DNA of 64,000 bases from Liolophura sinensis (Eukaryota > Mollusca > Polyplacophora > Chitonida > Chitonidae): assembly GCF_032854445.1 (NCBI RefSeq), contig NC_088295.1, positions 49,775,385 to 49,839,384 on the forward strand. Direction: 5' to 3'. Position 1 is the stretch's first letter. Each line of letters begins with the position of its first letter. The notes below the pieces were generated by a model. The model made no database searches. It had not been told where the DNA came from and worked only from the letters and a program-made list of their open reading frames with translations. The translations under genes and the position numbers were made by a program. This document shows positions 43,001 to 58,000 of this stretch, piece after piece.

Positions 43001-46000
43001 GTTTCTTCTAGCCCCAATTTTGCTTGAACCAGCATTAAATGTTGCCTTGGCTGACAAGGATGAGAAATAGCACAGGAATATTCTCATATTAGTTGGACTG
43101 GTTCTCCTGTGGGTGTATTGAGATTTGAGGGGAAATGTCTTTACCTTCGCTGAGAACAGCAAAAAAGACATCAGGAATATTCTTTAATACACCAGTTGAA
43201 CCAGTATTCAGCTGATTTTATCTGAAGCTCTGAGAAGCATTCAATGTTACCTTGGCTGAGAAAGTCACAGACAACAAATGAACAGCTTAACAGGCATCCC
43301 ACTGATTTTACCTGAAACCCTGAGAAGCAGTCATCATAGCTCAAAACAGACAAAAAGGGACTAATACAACAATCTTAAAAGTTTGACAGGTATTCTGCTG
43401 ATTTCACTTAAAACCCTGAAAAGCAATCACTGTTGCCTTGGCAGAGCAGCCAAAGAAGACTAATGTAATATTCTTTACAGTCTGATGAGTATTCTGTTGA
43501 TTTTACCTGGAACCCTGAGAAGCAGCCTCCAGCTATGCGTGGCAGCTGCACAATAAGGACAATACAGAACTCTCCTCTGGTGGCGTTGGCGTGTTGTGCA
43601 ATCTCATCCAGGGTGCTGTAGCGAGCGCTAGCCACCAGACTCCCATTCTCATCCCCAGAGTCACACTGTATGATCAACAGTCTCTGCTGCTCACTGCCCG
43701 TCAGAAACTTTCTGTAATACACACACCCAAACAATCAAGCTAAATATTCACAGCCATGTACTTCTTTGTGTACCATGTACTTTTCCATTTACGATCGTTG
43801 ATCAAATTTTCAGTTCATGATCTTTGATCAACTTTTCAGTTCATGATATTTGATCAACTTTTCAGTTGATGATAGACAGCGTTTGGGGCAGAACACTCAC
43901 ATGAACTTGTAGGCAAGTGCCAATTATGTTTTGAAGGGCAGCACACAGTTAAAGGTCAAACAAATATATCTGATAATACATGCAGTCTTCCAAAATTGTA
44001 TATATGTACTTATATATCTATGTATAAAGAAATTTTGATCATGGAGCCCTGTATTTCTTCATTTATAATGAAATTTTGAGTAAAGAGATAAAAGACAGTC
44101 ACTGCTAATGTCATTGTGAGCAAACAAAAATCTTGACAAATTTTCGAGTGTGGTAACAACCAAATAAATAAATCCAAGAGGTTATCAAATTTAAACATTA
44201 GATGACTTGGAATTTCAAACTTGACATTCACATAGTATAAACATCCCTTTGTGTACAATAGTTTGGGTGTATGTATAATTACCTTAGCTGCCTACAGAAC
44301 TGCTGTTCAGTGTCAAAGCTTTGCAGACTCAGCATGGTGATTTCATCTCGTGGCATCTGAAGTGCTCGGCTCAGGTCCCATGTGTCCCTTACTGATAGCA
44401 GTTTTGAATGGCTTGTCACCTGTCCCAAACAATAACATACGATGTACATGCCAATTTTATGAATGAAAAATAACATTGAAGGGAGCAGCATTTCCTTCTC
44501 ACTCATTGTTAAAAAACAAGTGGTAAAAAATTCCACCATTCACGAACATTTTGCAGTAACCGCATGTATCTAGATTGAAACTAGGCAACATCGCAGCAAA
44601 CAGGGTAAAAAGCAGAGGAATCCTAATGAAATTGGTTATGTATTAGTGTAAAGAATTATTTATATTTATCTGATTGGCGTTTTACGATGTACTTGAGAAT
44701 TTTTAACTTATACAACGATGGCCAGAATTTCAGTAGGAGACAGGACAGAGCCTGGGAGAACCACCTCATCAAGCTGGATACCCCCTCACAGTCAATTTCC
44801 CCACCACCCACCTGGAGCAGACTGGATACCTCCCCCTCACACACAATTTCCCGACTATCAAGCTGGATACCACCCCCTCACACACAATTTCCCCACCACC
44901 TACCTGGATCAGACTGGATATCTCCCCCTCACAGTCAACTTCCTCACTACCCACCTTGAGCAGACTGGATACCTTGAGCAGACTGGATACCTCCCCTTCA
45001 CACACCATCATGTTGGATGCCTTTCCCTCACAGACAATCTCCAAACCACCCACATGGATCAGACTGGATACCTCCCTCTCACACACCATCTCCCCATAAT
45101 CATGCTGGATATCACCCCCTCACAGTCAATTTCCCCACCACCCACCTGAATCAGACTGGATACCTCCCACTCAGACAATCTCCCCACCACCCACCTGAAT
45201 CAGACTGGATACCTCCCCCTCACAGTCAATTCCCCCACCACCCACCTGAATCAGACTGGATACCTCAACCTCACAGTCAATCTCCCCACGACCCACCTTG
45301 CTCAGCTGGATACCTTCCCCTCACAGACAATCTCCCGACAACCCACCTTGCTCAGGCTGGATACCTTCCCCTCACAAACAATCTCCCCACCATCCACCTT
45401 GCTCAGCTGGATACCTTCCCCTCACAGACAATCTCCCCACAACCCACCTTGCTCAGGCTGGATACCTTCCCCTCACAGACAATCTCCCCACAACCCACCT
45501 TGCTCAGGCTGGGTACCTTCCCCTCACAGACATTCTCCCAAAACCCCACCTTGCTCAGGCTGGATACCTTCCCCTCACAGACAATCTCCCCACCACCCAC
45601 CTGAATCAGACTGGATACCTCCCACTCAGACAATCTCCCCACAACCCACCTTGCTCAGGCTGGATACCTTCCCGTCACAGACAATCTCCATACCAACCAC
45701 CTGAATCAGACTGGATACCTCAACCTCACAGACAATCTTCCCATCACCCAACTGAATCAGACTGGATATCTCCCCCTCACAGACAATCTCCCCACAACCC
45801 ACCTTGCTCAGGCTGGATACCTTCCCCTCACAGACAATCTCCCCACCACCCGCCTGAATCAGACTGGATACCTCCCACTCAGACAATCTCCCCACAACCC
45901 ACCTGAATCAGACTGGATACTTTCCCCTCACAGACAATCTCCCCACAACCCACCTTGCTCAGGCTGGATACCTCCACATCACAGAAAATCTCCATACCAA

Positions 46001-49000
46001 CCACCTGAATCAGACTGGATACCTCCAACTCAGACTATCTCCCCACAACCTGCCTTGCTCAGGCTGGATACCTCCACATCACAGACAATCTCCCCATCAC
46101 CCACCTGAATCAGACTGGATACTTCCCACTCAGACTATCTCCCCACAACCTGCCTTGCTCAGGCTGGATACCTTCCCCTCACAGACAATCTCCCCACAAC
46201 CCACCTTGCTCAGGCTGGATATTTTCCCCTCACAGACAATCTCCCCACAACCCACCTGAATCAGACTGGACACCTCCCAATCAGACAATCTCCCCACAAT
46301 CCACCTTGCTCAGGCTGGATACCTTCCCCTCACAGACAGTCTCCCCACAACCCACCTTGCTCAGGCTAGATACTTTCCCCTCACAGACAATCTCCCCACC
46401 ACCCACCTGGATCAGGCTTGATATCTCCCCTTCACAGACAATCTTCCAGGCTAGGTACTCTTGCAAACTTTCATGTTTCTGTTCATGAAAATATATCTGT
46501 GTGCAATCATCTGCTTCTAATGACAGTTTGGATGCCTTCAGTCTGCATACAGCATCGGGACTGGCACACCACAACAGGGTTCGTTTGGCAGATTCTAACA
46601 CCTGAAACAGGTACATGACCATGAATAATGACAATAAGTTTTGATAATCAGTAGTATCACTAGTAATTGAATCAAGTATTGTCTAAGTGTCTGTTCATGT
46701 GGCCACAAAGCTGGTAATATCCCATTTACGACAACCTGAAGTGCATGGCCAGGTTTGCTCTGCTTTGTCTCACAGAAACTCAAGGGCTATGCAGTGAACA
46801 TCTGAAAAATGTCCACATTAATGAGAAAGAAAACTCTCCTCTCTTGTGACATGAGCCTTAATGACAGAGCTCGCAAAAGTCTCAAATCTCTCAAGAGTTT
46901 GTTGTGCAAAAAAAAAAAAAAAACCCACAGAGTTGTTGTGAGTCTGAATTGGGTCTTTTAGATAATTATTAGTTTCACTGAAAAATGAACTGCTGACATC
47001 AGCCATGTCTGAAAAAATACAACAAATGCTGCAAAACATTGTGTTACTTTAATGTTCATGATACAGTCAGGTGACTTCCTTTTTCTGAGACTCCTGGAAA
47101 CCACATTTATGTATGCCTTTATAATTGGTTTTCTGCTTGGTGGGACGCTTTGTTGCCACTCATGATTTGCTAGGTTTAGCACTAGTGAAGTATTTTTGGA
47201 AATGCACTGACAACTGTCAGTGTCTACCACGCTTGTTCACGGTAAAATGCACGTGTTTGCTGACTGGTTCTAATTTGTGCGCTCACACATTTTCTGTTAT
47301 ATATTACAGAAATGGCCAAGGATGAGCGAATGGCTGTGGATGTGCCCTTGTACTTTTCATGTCTTATGTTTTTCGGAAAAACAACATGGCGGTGATTATC
47401 TGTGATTTGAATCAATTGGTGCATTGAAGCATTTAATGGGAAGGAAACTATATCGTTAAGGTTTGAATAAAGCCTGGAAAGGATGGTAAAATGTAAAAAT
47501 TTTAGTTTCTGCTGCTGGAATTTCTGATTGATCGCCAGGCAGCTCATGTTAAATTTTCAGGTTGCGCCGGGATGTCAGTATGGCAATTTTGCAAACACTG
47601 CATGGCATAAGGCTGAACAGTCAGGCCAGAGAGAGTACAATTCCACCACTAGACCTCATTAAAAGGTCAAGGGCTAATGTAGTTGTTTTCAGGAAAGCTC
47701 TCATAACCTAAAAAACATGCCCATGTTCTTCAGAAAAATGGAAATCCATCTGCATAATACCTTCAGATTACTTTTTATATGAAACAGTAGTGAGGGATCG
47801 CAAACTGCTACAGCAATGCAAAGACAAATATCACCTTCTTAAAGTAGCCTTTTTCAGTCTCTAAAAGAAAATCCCTGCCATTTCATACAACAGTCTACCT
47901 GCTCCTCCAGATCGACCACTTCATCGTTTTCTGTCTCAGAGCATATCTTTGTCCACTCGTGCAAAATGACGGAGGCAGCTGTGTCTGCATGGTAACCAAC
48001 AAAAGCATCACCAGGCACAGCCTTCTTCACTGGTGATCTGAAAATGTAATGTAATGTAATGTTTATAATGATGTCAAAACACTGAAGTTGTCAACCTTCC
48101 TATTTTCTTTCACATTCTTTCCATAATTATTCCAAACTTGGCGACACCAGCATTTCTGGATACAGTAAATCATGTGTAATTTCAAAGAGCTTTCCAGCAA
48201 CTATTAATAACCCTGGTGTGTGAAATGAGATAAGTTTGAATTTTCACCATTTTTAAAAACCAATACAGCAGTGGGTTATTTTTTGAAAAATTCCATGAAA
48301 TCGTAGATAAAAATTTAACCTATATTCCCAAATGGAAATTGTGTTTCACTTCTTGAGTAAAAAAGTGAACAACGAACAATTGTCACTCATAACTGTGCCT
48401 GTCAATCCCACGTCACACTTCAGCTGGCTTCAACAGGGAACTTTGCAGTTTGAGATAACCTTTTCAAATCAAATAATATACATGTATACAATCATATGTC
48501 CATCGATTAACTCCATATGTATTCTTGTCAATCAGCCCGTTGATTGACTTAATTAACTGTAAAGGGTTTTGCTTAAAGAGAATTTCTTCCCATTTCTTAA
48601 TTTGGAGATTGGAAACATTATATTGGACAACTAAATCTAATAATGCCTAATCGTGCATATGATGTGCATTTTAAAGCCCGTTTACAGAACAAAAAACAAT
48701 TCTCCTAATAGCTGGGACATGTAATCCACTTGTTTTCTTACACGTAGTATAAGACACTTTGAAAGCATATCACCATGAATAACGAAAGTGGTGTCTGTAC
48801 CTTTGTGTGTGGATGGTACGTGAGCTGGCAAAGTGCTCCGCCCAATTTTGCAGTTGTCTAGCTAAGGCCAACTGCTGATCATTCAGGATCGTCTCCACAG
48901 TCAGGAAATGCTTCTCCATTCGGTTTATCAGAGGGATCGGGAATTTCTCGTACACAACTTGTTTTTCAGCGACAACCACAAGCCTGAACAAGAACGTACA

Positions 49001-52000
49001 TGTACATACATAATGATACATTTTCTGTCATATGTTATACTCCATGTATAAAATGGTACTTCCTGACAATGGTAGTGCATGTTTAACCTACAATGGATAC
49101 TCAAATGACTTCCATGTATTTAGTGAGTGATTGCTTTGGGAGTTAACATCATACTTAACAGTTTTTCAGTCTTATGATGATGAAGGAATCCTTGGAGTGC
49201 ATCTAACGTGCCTCCTTGTTGCATGACGGATTTCCACCGCTCTTTTATCTAATGCTGCTTCACTGAGACAAAGGCAAGTAAGCCGCTTCGCCCGAGCCAT
49301 TATACTGATACGGGTCAACCAGTCGCTGCACTATCCCCTTCATGCTGAACACCAAGCGAGGAAGTTACAACTTCTGCTTTTAACGTCTTATGTGTGACCT
49401 GACTCAGGGTTGACCCTGGATCTACCGCTCCCGAAGCAGACGCTCTACCAACTGTGCTATTGGGGCCAGGCCAGGTATTAAGAATACAATCTGAAATTAA
49501 ATTGCTTATCCACACTTCATTATGTCATTTGGTTGTCGTTTGATGTGATACTGAGTAATTTTCACTGGGTATGTGTTTAAAAGCAGTGATGTTTTGGGGC
49601 GAGGGCAACAAAACAAAACCTTAGGTAAACCACTACACCACAGCTACAGTGCCTGACAAATCTCCTGTAGTAATCTCCAGATCCAAGCTGGTGACCTCTC
49701 ACAATGATCACTCCTCTGCCACAATCTTTTCTTTTTACTTGATTGGTGTTTTACACGGTACCCAGTCATATTTTCATTAATACAAGGGCAGCCAGTGTTA
49801 TGGTGAGAGAAAATTAACAACTATCTGCAGGTTGGTGCCTGATCTTCCCACTTACGACTGGTGTGGAAGCCAGCATAAGCTTGACCTGAATTCACAGGGT
49901 CCTCCGTGTGACTAACTCGCATAAGTTTGACATTTACACACTCAGCCATGTCAACAATGTGCGATTTAAATACACAGAATTACAGTTTTGTAATAATAAA
50001 AAGCATGTCACAGTTCTCACCTGAAGTCCTTGTGCACACGACACTTGACTCTGTGTGTTCCCAGTCCCAGGTCCACAAACCTCTCCCCTCCCAGGTACAC
50101 ATAGTACTGCAAGTAAACAATACTGAACATCCTAAATATTTGTTCTTGAGCTTTGTAGGGGGTTTTTAGTAAGAAAGGAGGGGAAGTCAATGAAAAGCTA
50201 TGCCAGACATAAGACATGAAACCGTGGATTGAAATTAACTACAAAATGTTACCAGCCAATAGAACCAGTGTCCTTTGAGAACTTCTGGTCTGCCTCCATA
50301 TTAGCTGGTTCTCCAGTTAATCCCAGCAAAAGAGTATCAAACTTTTCTACAATATATTTTCATGTAAATGTACACGTAAGTATATACATGTAGCATCTAG
50401 TAGATACTGTATTTTCAGGCCAAGTGATGCCTGTTTAATTCTACTCACCCAACCAAAATTTCACTGGCCTCAGTCAGTTTTGTATTCTAATTGCCACATT
50501 TCTACCGTAATATTTTTGAAAATTTTGTTCTCATGTTTCAGGCCTCAGACGATTTCATTTTGTAACAGGTCAGAAATCATAAATGTGACAGACAAATGAA
50601 TCAAATTTACAGATACATGTATGGCAGTATCAACAGACTACAACATGTTTCCTCAAAATTATACACTCATAAATACAAACCCACACATATCTGGTTGAGG
50701 GCACATACAGACCCACACATACCTGGCAGAGGACATCATACGGATCCTCACTTACCTTATTAAAGGATCATACAGACTCACACATACCTGGCAGAGGACA
50801 TCATACAGACTCACACATACCTGGTTGAGGGAACATACAGACCCACACATACCTGGTTGAGGGCACATACAGACTCACACATACCTGGTTGAGGGCACAT
50901 ACAGACTCACACATACCTGGTTGAGGACATCATACAGACCCACACATACCTGGTTGAGGACATCATACAGGCCCACACATACCTGGCAGAGGACATCATA
51001 CAGACCCACAAATACCTGGTTGAGGACAACATACAGACCCACACATACCTGGCAGAGGACATCATACAGACCCACACATACCTGGTTGAGGACATCATAC
51101 AGACCCACACATACCTGGTTGAGGACAACATACAGACTCACACATACCTGGTTGAGGGCACATACAGACTCACACATACCTGGTTGAGGACATCATACAG
51201 ACCCACACATACCTGGTTGAGGACAACATACAGACCCACACATACCTGGCAGAGGACATCATACAGACCCACACATACCTGGTTGAGGGCACATGCAGAC
51301 TCACACATACCTGGTTGAGGACATCATACAGACCCACACATACCTGGTTGAGGACAACATACAGACCCACACATACCTGGCAGAGGACATCATACAGACC
51401 CACACATACCTGGTTGAGGACATCATACAGACCCACACATACCTGGTTGAGGACAACATACAGACCCACACATACCTGGCAGAGGACATCATACAGACCC
51501 ACACATACCTGGTTGAGGGCACATACAGACTCACACATACCTGGTTGAGGGCACATACAGACTCACACATACCTGGTTGAGGACATCATACAGACCCACA
51601 CATACCTGGCAGAGGACATCATACAGACCCACACATACCTGGTTGAGGACAACATACAGACCCACACATACCTGGCAGAGGACATCATACAGACCCACAC
51701 ATATCTGGTTGAGGGCACATACAGACCCACACATACCTGGCAGAGGACATCATACAGACCCACACATACCTGGTTGAGGGCACATACAGACTCACACATA
51801 CCTGGTTGAGGGCACATACAGACTCACACATACCTGGTTGAGGACATCATACAGACCCACACATACCTGGCAGAGGACATCATACAGACCCATACATATC
51901 TGGTTGAGGGCACATACAGACCCACACATACCTGGCAGAGGACATCATACAGACCCACACATACCTGGCAGAGGACATCATACAGACCCACACATACCTC

Positions 52001-55000
52001 GTTGAGGGCACATACAGACTCACACATACCTGGTTGAGGGCACATACAGACTCACACATACCTGGTTGAGGGCATCATACAGACCCACACATACCTGGCA
52101 GAGGACATCATACAGACCCACACATACCTGGCAGAGGACATCATACAGACCCACACATACCTGGTTGAGGGCACATACAGACTCACACATACCTGGCTGA
52201 GGGCACATACAGACTCACACATACCTGGCAGAGGACATCATACAGACTCACACATACCTGGCAGAGGACATCATACAGACCCACACATACCTGGCAGAGG
52301 ACAACATACAGACCCACACATACCTGGCAGAGGACAACATACAGACCCACACATACCTGGTTGAGGGCACATACAGACTCACACATACCTGGCAGAGGAC
52401 ATCATACAGACCCACACATACCTGGCAGAGGACATCATACAGACCCACACATACCTGGTTGAGGGCACATACAGACTCACACATACCTGGCAGAGGACAT
52501 CATACAGACCCACACATACCTGGTTGAGGACAACATACAAATCCATGCACACCTGGTGGAGGATAGCATACAGACCTGCACATATCTGGTTGAGGGCATC
52601 ATACAGACTCGAACATACCTGGTTGAGGGCATCATACAGACTCTCATACAGATTTTCCAGGTTCAGCAGAATCACTGTGTTGCCTGTCTCCATACAAATC
52701 TTGATTCTGTTGATGTTCCTACAAATCTGAAAGCAGTCCGACAACAGAGAAATCAGCTAAAATCAGACAGTCATAATTCATAACTATTTTTACATAACAT
52801 ATTTTTACTGGGTGTACCTCCAACACAGATTTGTTTTAATGGGATTTTGGTTTGCAATACTAAAGACTGTTTCATACAGTTCGTGGTCAGGCATGTAAAG
52901 TACAGCATGACTCTCAGTACAACGCTTGCAGGATTCAAAACTGCCATCTTTACCCAAGAGCTGGTTACTATAGACCACATTTAATAATGCTTTGTATGTT
53001 TGTGATGATTGAAAGTTACTCAAAGATTTAAATATTGTGATCGCAATGTTTGTGATCAAAATGGCTTTGTAATACTTAATTGTGAACATGATCGTGGATC
53101 AGACAAAGAAGAGAAATTGACCAGCAGCCGATTCTACAAAGCCATTTTTGACTTAAGTCAAAATCTGAAATATAATTTAGAGCTGATCGTTTAGTACCAA
53201 GTAATTAAAAGTTTGACCAACTCATAAATGTTGTCTTAAGACAAATGTGTCAAAATTTCAACTTCCAGTACCGAAAACTAAGCACTGTAAAGAGGTTTTA
53301 AATTTTGGCTGAAGTCAGAAATGGCCTTGTGGAATTGGCCCCAGGTAAAATTCTACACATATGTATTCCACACCCATTGGGCTGACACCAAACCTGACAC
53401 CTCACTGCCAAAGACTTAATATTTAACTGACAGACATTTGTACAGAATGTAATCCATCCATGCTTCTGCTGCTGCAGAACAGATTATGTAACACTTCATG
53501 TACCTGTGTGTACTCCTGGTCTTTGGGGAAGCTGCTGCCAAAAATGGTGATGGGTGCCCGGCCAGCAGAAGTCTGGGTCAGTATCTGCTGCTGCAGAATG
53601 GTCAGGGCTCCATAATTCTCCGTCAGAAGTAGCAGGTATCTGCTTTCACTGGAAAAACAACAATCACACTAAGAATAAATAGGTATATGCATGTACTTAC
53701 TCCATGAGCATGAACTTACAAAGTATGCCACATCACTGTGACACACTTATGTATTTGAGCTCCTACTTACATGATGATGTGTACTGAACCACAACACATC
53801 TCTGTTTACTCCTATAAACTGCCCGTGGGATTCCCCCGGGCTCTGCCCAATTTCTTCCCGCCATAATGCTGGCCAGCGTCATACAAGTGAAATATTCTTG
53901 AGTACGGCGTAAAACACCAATCAAATACATAAATAAATATAAACTGCCTACCTGCAGAAAAAGCTTACAGGGTAGAGAGAGACATTATAAAGTTATTATT
54001 TCCACAAAACCAACATCTATATGTAGTATAAATGTATATTTCTTTTCAACTATCATTACTTTAATTATTCTCTTTACTTTCTGTACTTTTTTTTCACCTC
54101 TCCATTAGAGATGACACCCCCAAATTTTAACAATAATTTAGGAATTTAAAGGCTTTTGACTCAACATTTAAGCATATTCCAGGACTTTCCAGGTCACTAA
54201 ATAATTTCCAGGACTTTTGTGGACAGGTGCGAACAATGATGCCAATCGAGGCAGCAATAAGTGCCATTCTTTGGTATTTGGCCCGACCCGGGTTTGATTC
54301 CAGGTCTCCCTCTCTTTTGAGGCGGCCAATATCTGATGTACATGTAGTTCTATAGATTTACCTGTCAGAGGTGACATCCAGGAGACAAGCTTTGATCAGG
54401 CCAGCAGCTGAGCAGTCTGGGTCATTTCGACCAGGCTATGCAGGAAAGAAAAATTGTCATCTGATATCATTTGTTCAAGCTTTAAAAAAGGGGTGTACTC
54501 AATCCTAGCAGGACAGCTCTTAAAATAGTACAAATGTAAAAAAACTGCACAACAGTATCACACAAAAACATTTCTGAGAATACTCTGACCTCAGGATTTT
54601 GAATTTCAAATAATGTTTCCTATTCAAGTTGTGGTTTTTACGTAATTGCCCCAAAACTCTTCAGAAATCATTCCATTTTTCTCCAAAATTCAACATCAAG
54701 CTTTATGCAAAACTGCACGAAACTTGTCTCTGCAGTTCACCATGGGAAAGGGCATCAAATTTGCAACAATGTTTTCTTTCTGTCTTTTGTTTTCTGGCAT
54801 CAACTTTGCAAGATGTGGTTTCTGTCTTTTGTTCTCAGCAAGCAGCAGAAGATCAAATCCTCTAAATCTCTATGCTAGTCTTCAACACTCTACTCACTGT
54901 AAATCAAGTACATTCCTTTCCATCTTTTACATGTTATTTCTTCTTTTTTGCTCTTTTTTGTTACTATTCTGCATACAAATTATGCAGAGCATACACAGCA

Positions 55001-58000
55001 GATCCCCAGAACTATAATCTGTGACAGCTATACATGCAGTCCAGCACTGCTGTCTGAGAGCAATGTTTATTTTCTTTTCACTGGTCTTCACACAAGCTCA
55101 AATGCCACTGTATCTAGCTGCCCGTGGTTCAAAACCAGATAGTTCTTGCCAATCTTTCTTCACTTTTTTCCCTATTATCATGAACTTTATAGACATCAGG
55201 CTACCGGAAGTGCTAAAAGACTACTTGTAGTAGCATGGACCCCGGCAACAGAGTTGGATACCAGCCTTAATTTTCTTTAGTTTTGTTTTGCCATCTGTTT
55301 ACCAACACGTACAAAATGTCCAACAGAAACTACATGTATATATAGTAGTAGATATATGTATATGTGAGGGAAAATGTTTATACAAACTTTTATCTTAATG
55401 CTTGCTATTATATTCAAAACCAGCAAAGTAGTTCTGTCTGATCTATGCCAGAGCAGCCAGCCATGAATGATCAGGTTGAACAATATGGACTAATTACCAA
55501 TGAGCTATAAATGTACTGATGCTACCAGTTGTTAGGGTCCTCCTGGCTGAAGAATTGTACAGTATGTATTCTAGTCTGTTTTCTTGAGGTGGGTTGGGGT
55601 AATTTTCACACCATAGCTACTACAGTACGGTTGTTTTAATGCTCAGAACAAAAATCCTTGCTTGTACAAAGTAACATGTACTCTGTCTGGAAACAAAGTC
55701 TGGTGCATGCCAGATAAATGGTGTAAATACTCAATAAATACATCAATATGTTCACTCTTTTATAATGATCATGGTAAGTAAGACATACCTTATCATGGAC
55801 ATCAATCAGTTCTGCCAGCTTTTCTCTGAAGGACACCACTGGATCTATGCCAGCTAATCCCCCAAAGTTTCTCTTGATGGCATGTTGGAGTTGGAACCAT
55901 GACGGTTTTCGTTTTGACTTCCTAACAAATCCGTAAAGCATTTTCAGGAGGCTAGTTTACAAAGAAAAGAAAAGGAAGCACATCATTTCAGATGACATCT
56001 GCAACACAGTGAATGGTTTACAAACACTCTGGAATGCTGACAGAAACCGTGCCAACAGTTTCAACCATGGGTCAGAACCATTACATGTCACTGATGTGTG
56101 AATGCAGTTACCTGATATTGCTTTACCATAAAATCTCATAATCTATGAATCTGACAAACTTACCCTATCCTTCTTTACATGACACACTCTCCCTCACACA
56201 AACACAATGTACGTGTCCAATAATAATAATGATAATATCTTTATTTATTAATAAATACTTATTTAGGTAGCAAGGTCAATTTACAATGAAACTGTCCTTC
56301 CCCAATGCCTTCAAAAAGAAAACAATATATGGGAAGCATGTCTTTCAGAGTCCTATCAAAAAATACATCAATAAACATGTAGTTCGAAAGGTGAACTTCA
56401 ATATGTTCAGGCACACAAAAAGTGCTGTCCTGGCAACTGTTCCAACCAGCAGAAGAAATAGGGTAGTGGGAGACAGCCCATTACTGGCCCCCTCGACCTG
56501 TCAGTCAGCTGGTTGAAGCCCCCTACACACATGTACAAAGCACAAACCAAGTGTGTGGGAGACGGCCTATTACCAGCCCTCTTGACCTGCCAGTCTGCTG
56601 GCTGGAGCCCCCTACACACATGTACAAAGCACAAACCAAGTGAGCGGGACACGACCCATCACTGGCCATCTTGACTTGCCCGTCTGCTGGCTGGAGCCCC
56701 CTACACACATGTACACAGCACAACCAAGTGAGTGGGAGATGGCCCATTACCAGCCCTCTTGACCTGCCCGTCTGCTGGTTGGAGCCCCTTACACACATGT
56801 ACACAGCACAAACCAAGTGAGTGGGAGACGGCCCATTACCAGCCCTCTTGACCTGCCCGTCTGCTGGCTGGAGCCCCCTACACAAGTGTACACAGCACAA
56901 ACCAAGTGAGTTGGAGACGGTCCATTACTGGCCCTCTTGACCTGCCCGTCTGCTGGCCGGAGCCCCCTACACACATGTACACAGCACAAACCAAGTGAGC
57001 AGGAGACGACCCATCACTGGTCCTCTTGACCTGCCCGTCTCCTGGTTGGAGCCCCCTACACACATGTACACAGCACAAACCAAGTGAGTGGGAGATGGCC
57101 CATTACCAGTCCCCTGGACCTGCCTGTCTGCTGGCTGGAACCCACTACACACATGTGCACAGCACAAACCAAGTGAGTCGAAGCCGTCTGCTGGTTGGAA
57201 CCCCTACACACATGTGCACAGCACAAACCAAGTGAGTGGGAGACGGCCCATTATCGCCCCCCTTGACCTGCCCCTCTGCTGGTTGGAGCCCCTTACACAC
57301 ATGTACACAGCACAAACCAAGTGAGTGGGAGATGGCCCATCACGGCCCTCTTGACTTTCCCGTCTGCTGGCTGGAGCCCCTTACACACATGTGCACCGCA
57401 CAAACCAAGTGAGTGGGAGATGGCCCATTACTGGCCCCCTTGACCACTGTTACTTCGCACAGTTAGATACTATTACACAAGCACCTATTACCACCGGAAA
57501 TTAACATCCAAAAACACATCAGGTGTGACATAATCCTCATCAGTATCAACGTCACAGTTCATGGGGCCTTGGTGACCATTATAAGCAGTCCACGATGCTC
57601 GGTTGCTGTTTGCACATACTAATGTTTGTTGGTTTTTCTCAAAGATGATGTACTTATTTGTATGTTCCACATGGGAGAGTTTGTCAGTAACTTGCCAAGG
57701 GATCAGTGCTTTACACAAAGCACTCTTTTCCATAAACTGACTACACTTGAACATATGAAAAATGGTTTAGTATGGTGTTAAAACAGCATGGCGTTAATAA
57801 ATAAATGAAAATGCATTCAATATATTTCATGGAATGCTGACCAAGTTTCCGAGGCATATATTTGAGGTTGGTTACCCTGGTCATGAACGAGCTAGAAAAC
57901 AATGCCACGTAGAAATTCAACCGGACACTCCAAAATTCATGGGTTCACATGATCCTGTACACTACAGTTATCTCCCCTTTACTTTATAGTTATCTCACCT

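Noticed and set aside
50875-52484. Many overlapping open frames of 60-128 codons on both strands in the 33-bp array (and likewise in the arrays at 236-780, 9136-9892, 29369-29983, 39940-40630, 44687-45906, 56407-57324)
   Set aside because: They arise because tandem units, often multiples of three, lack stops. They have no start context, no domain and no independent splice support.
54629-55230. Overlapping plus-strand frames rich in Phe, Leu and Cys
   Set aside because: T-rich intron composition explains them. No domain or initiation context.
57488-57754. Minus-strand 88-codon frame in intron w10-w11
   Set aside because: No recognised family. w10 and w11 join in phase without it.
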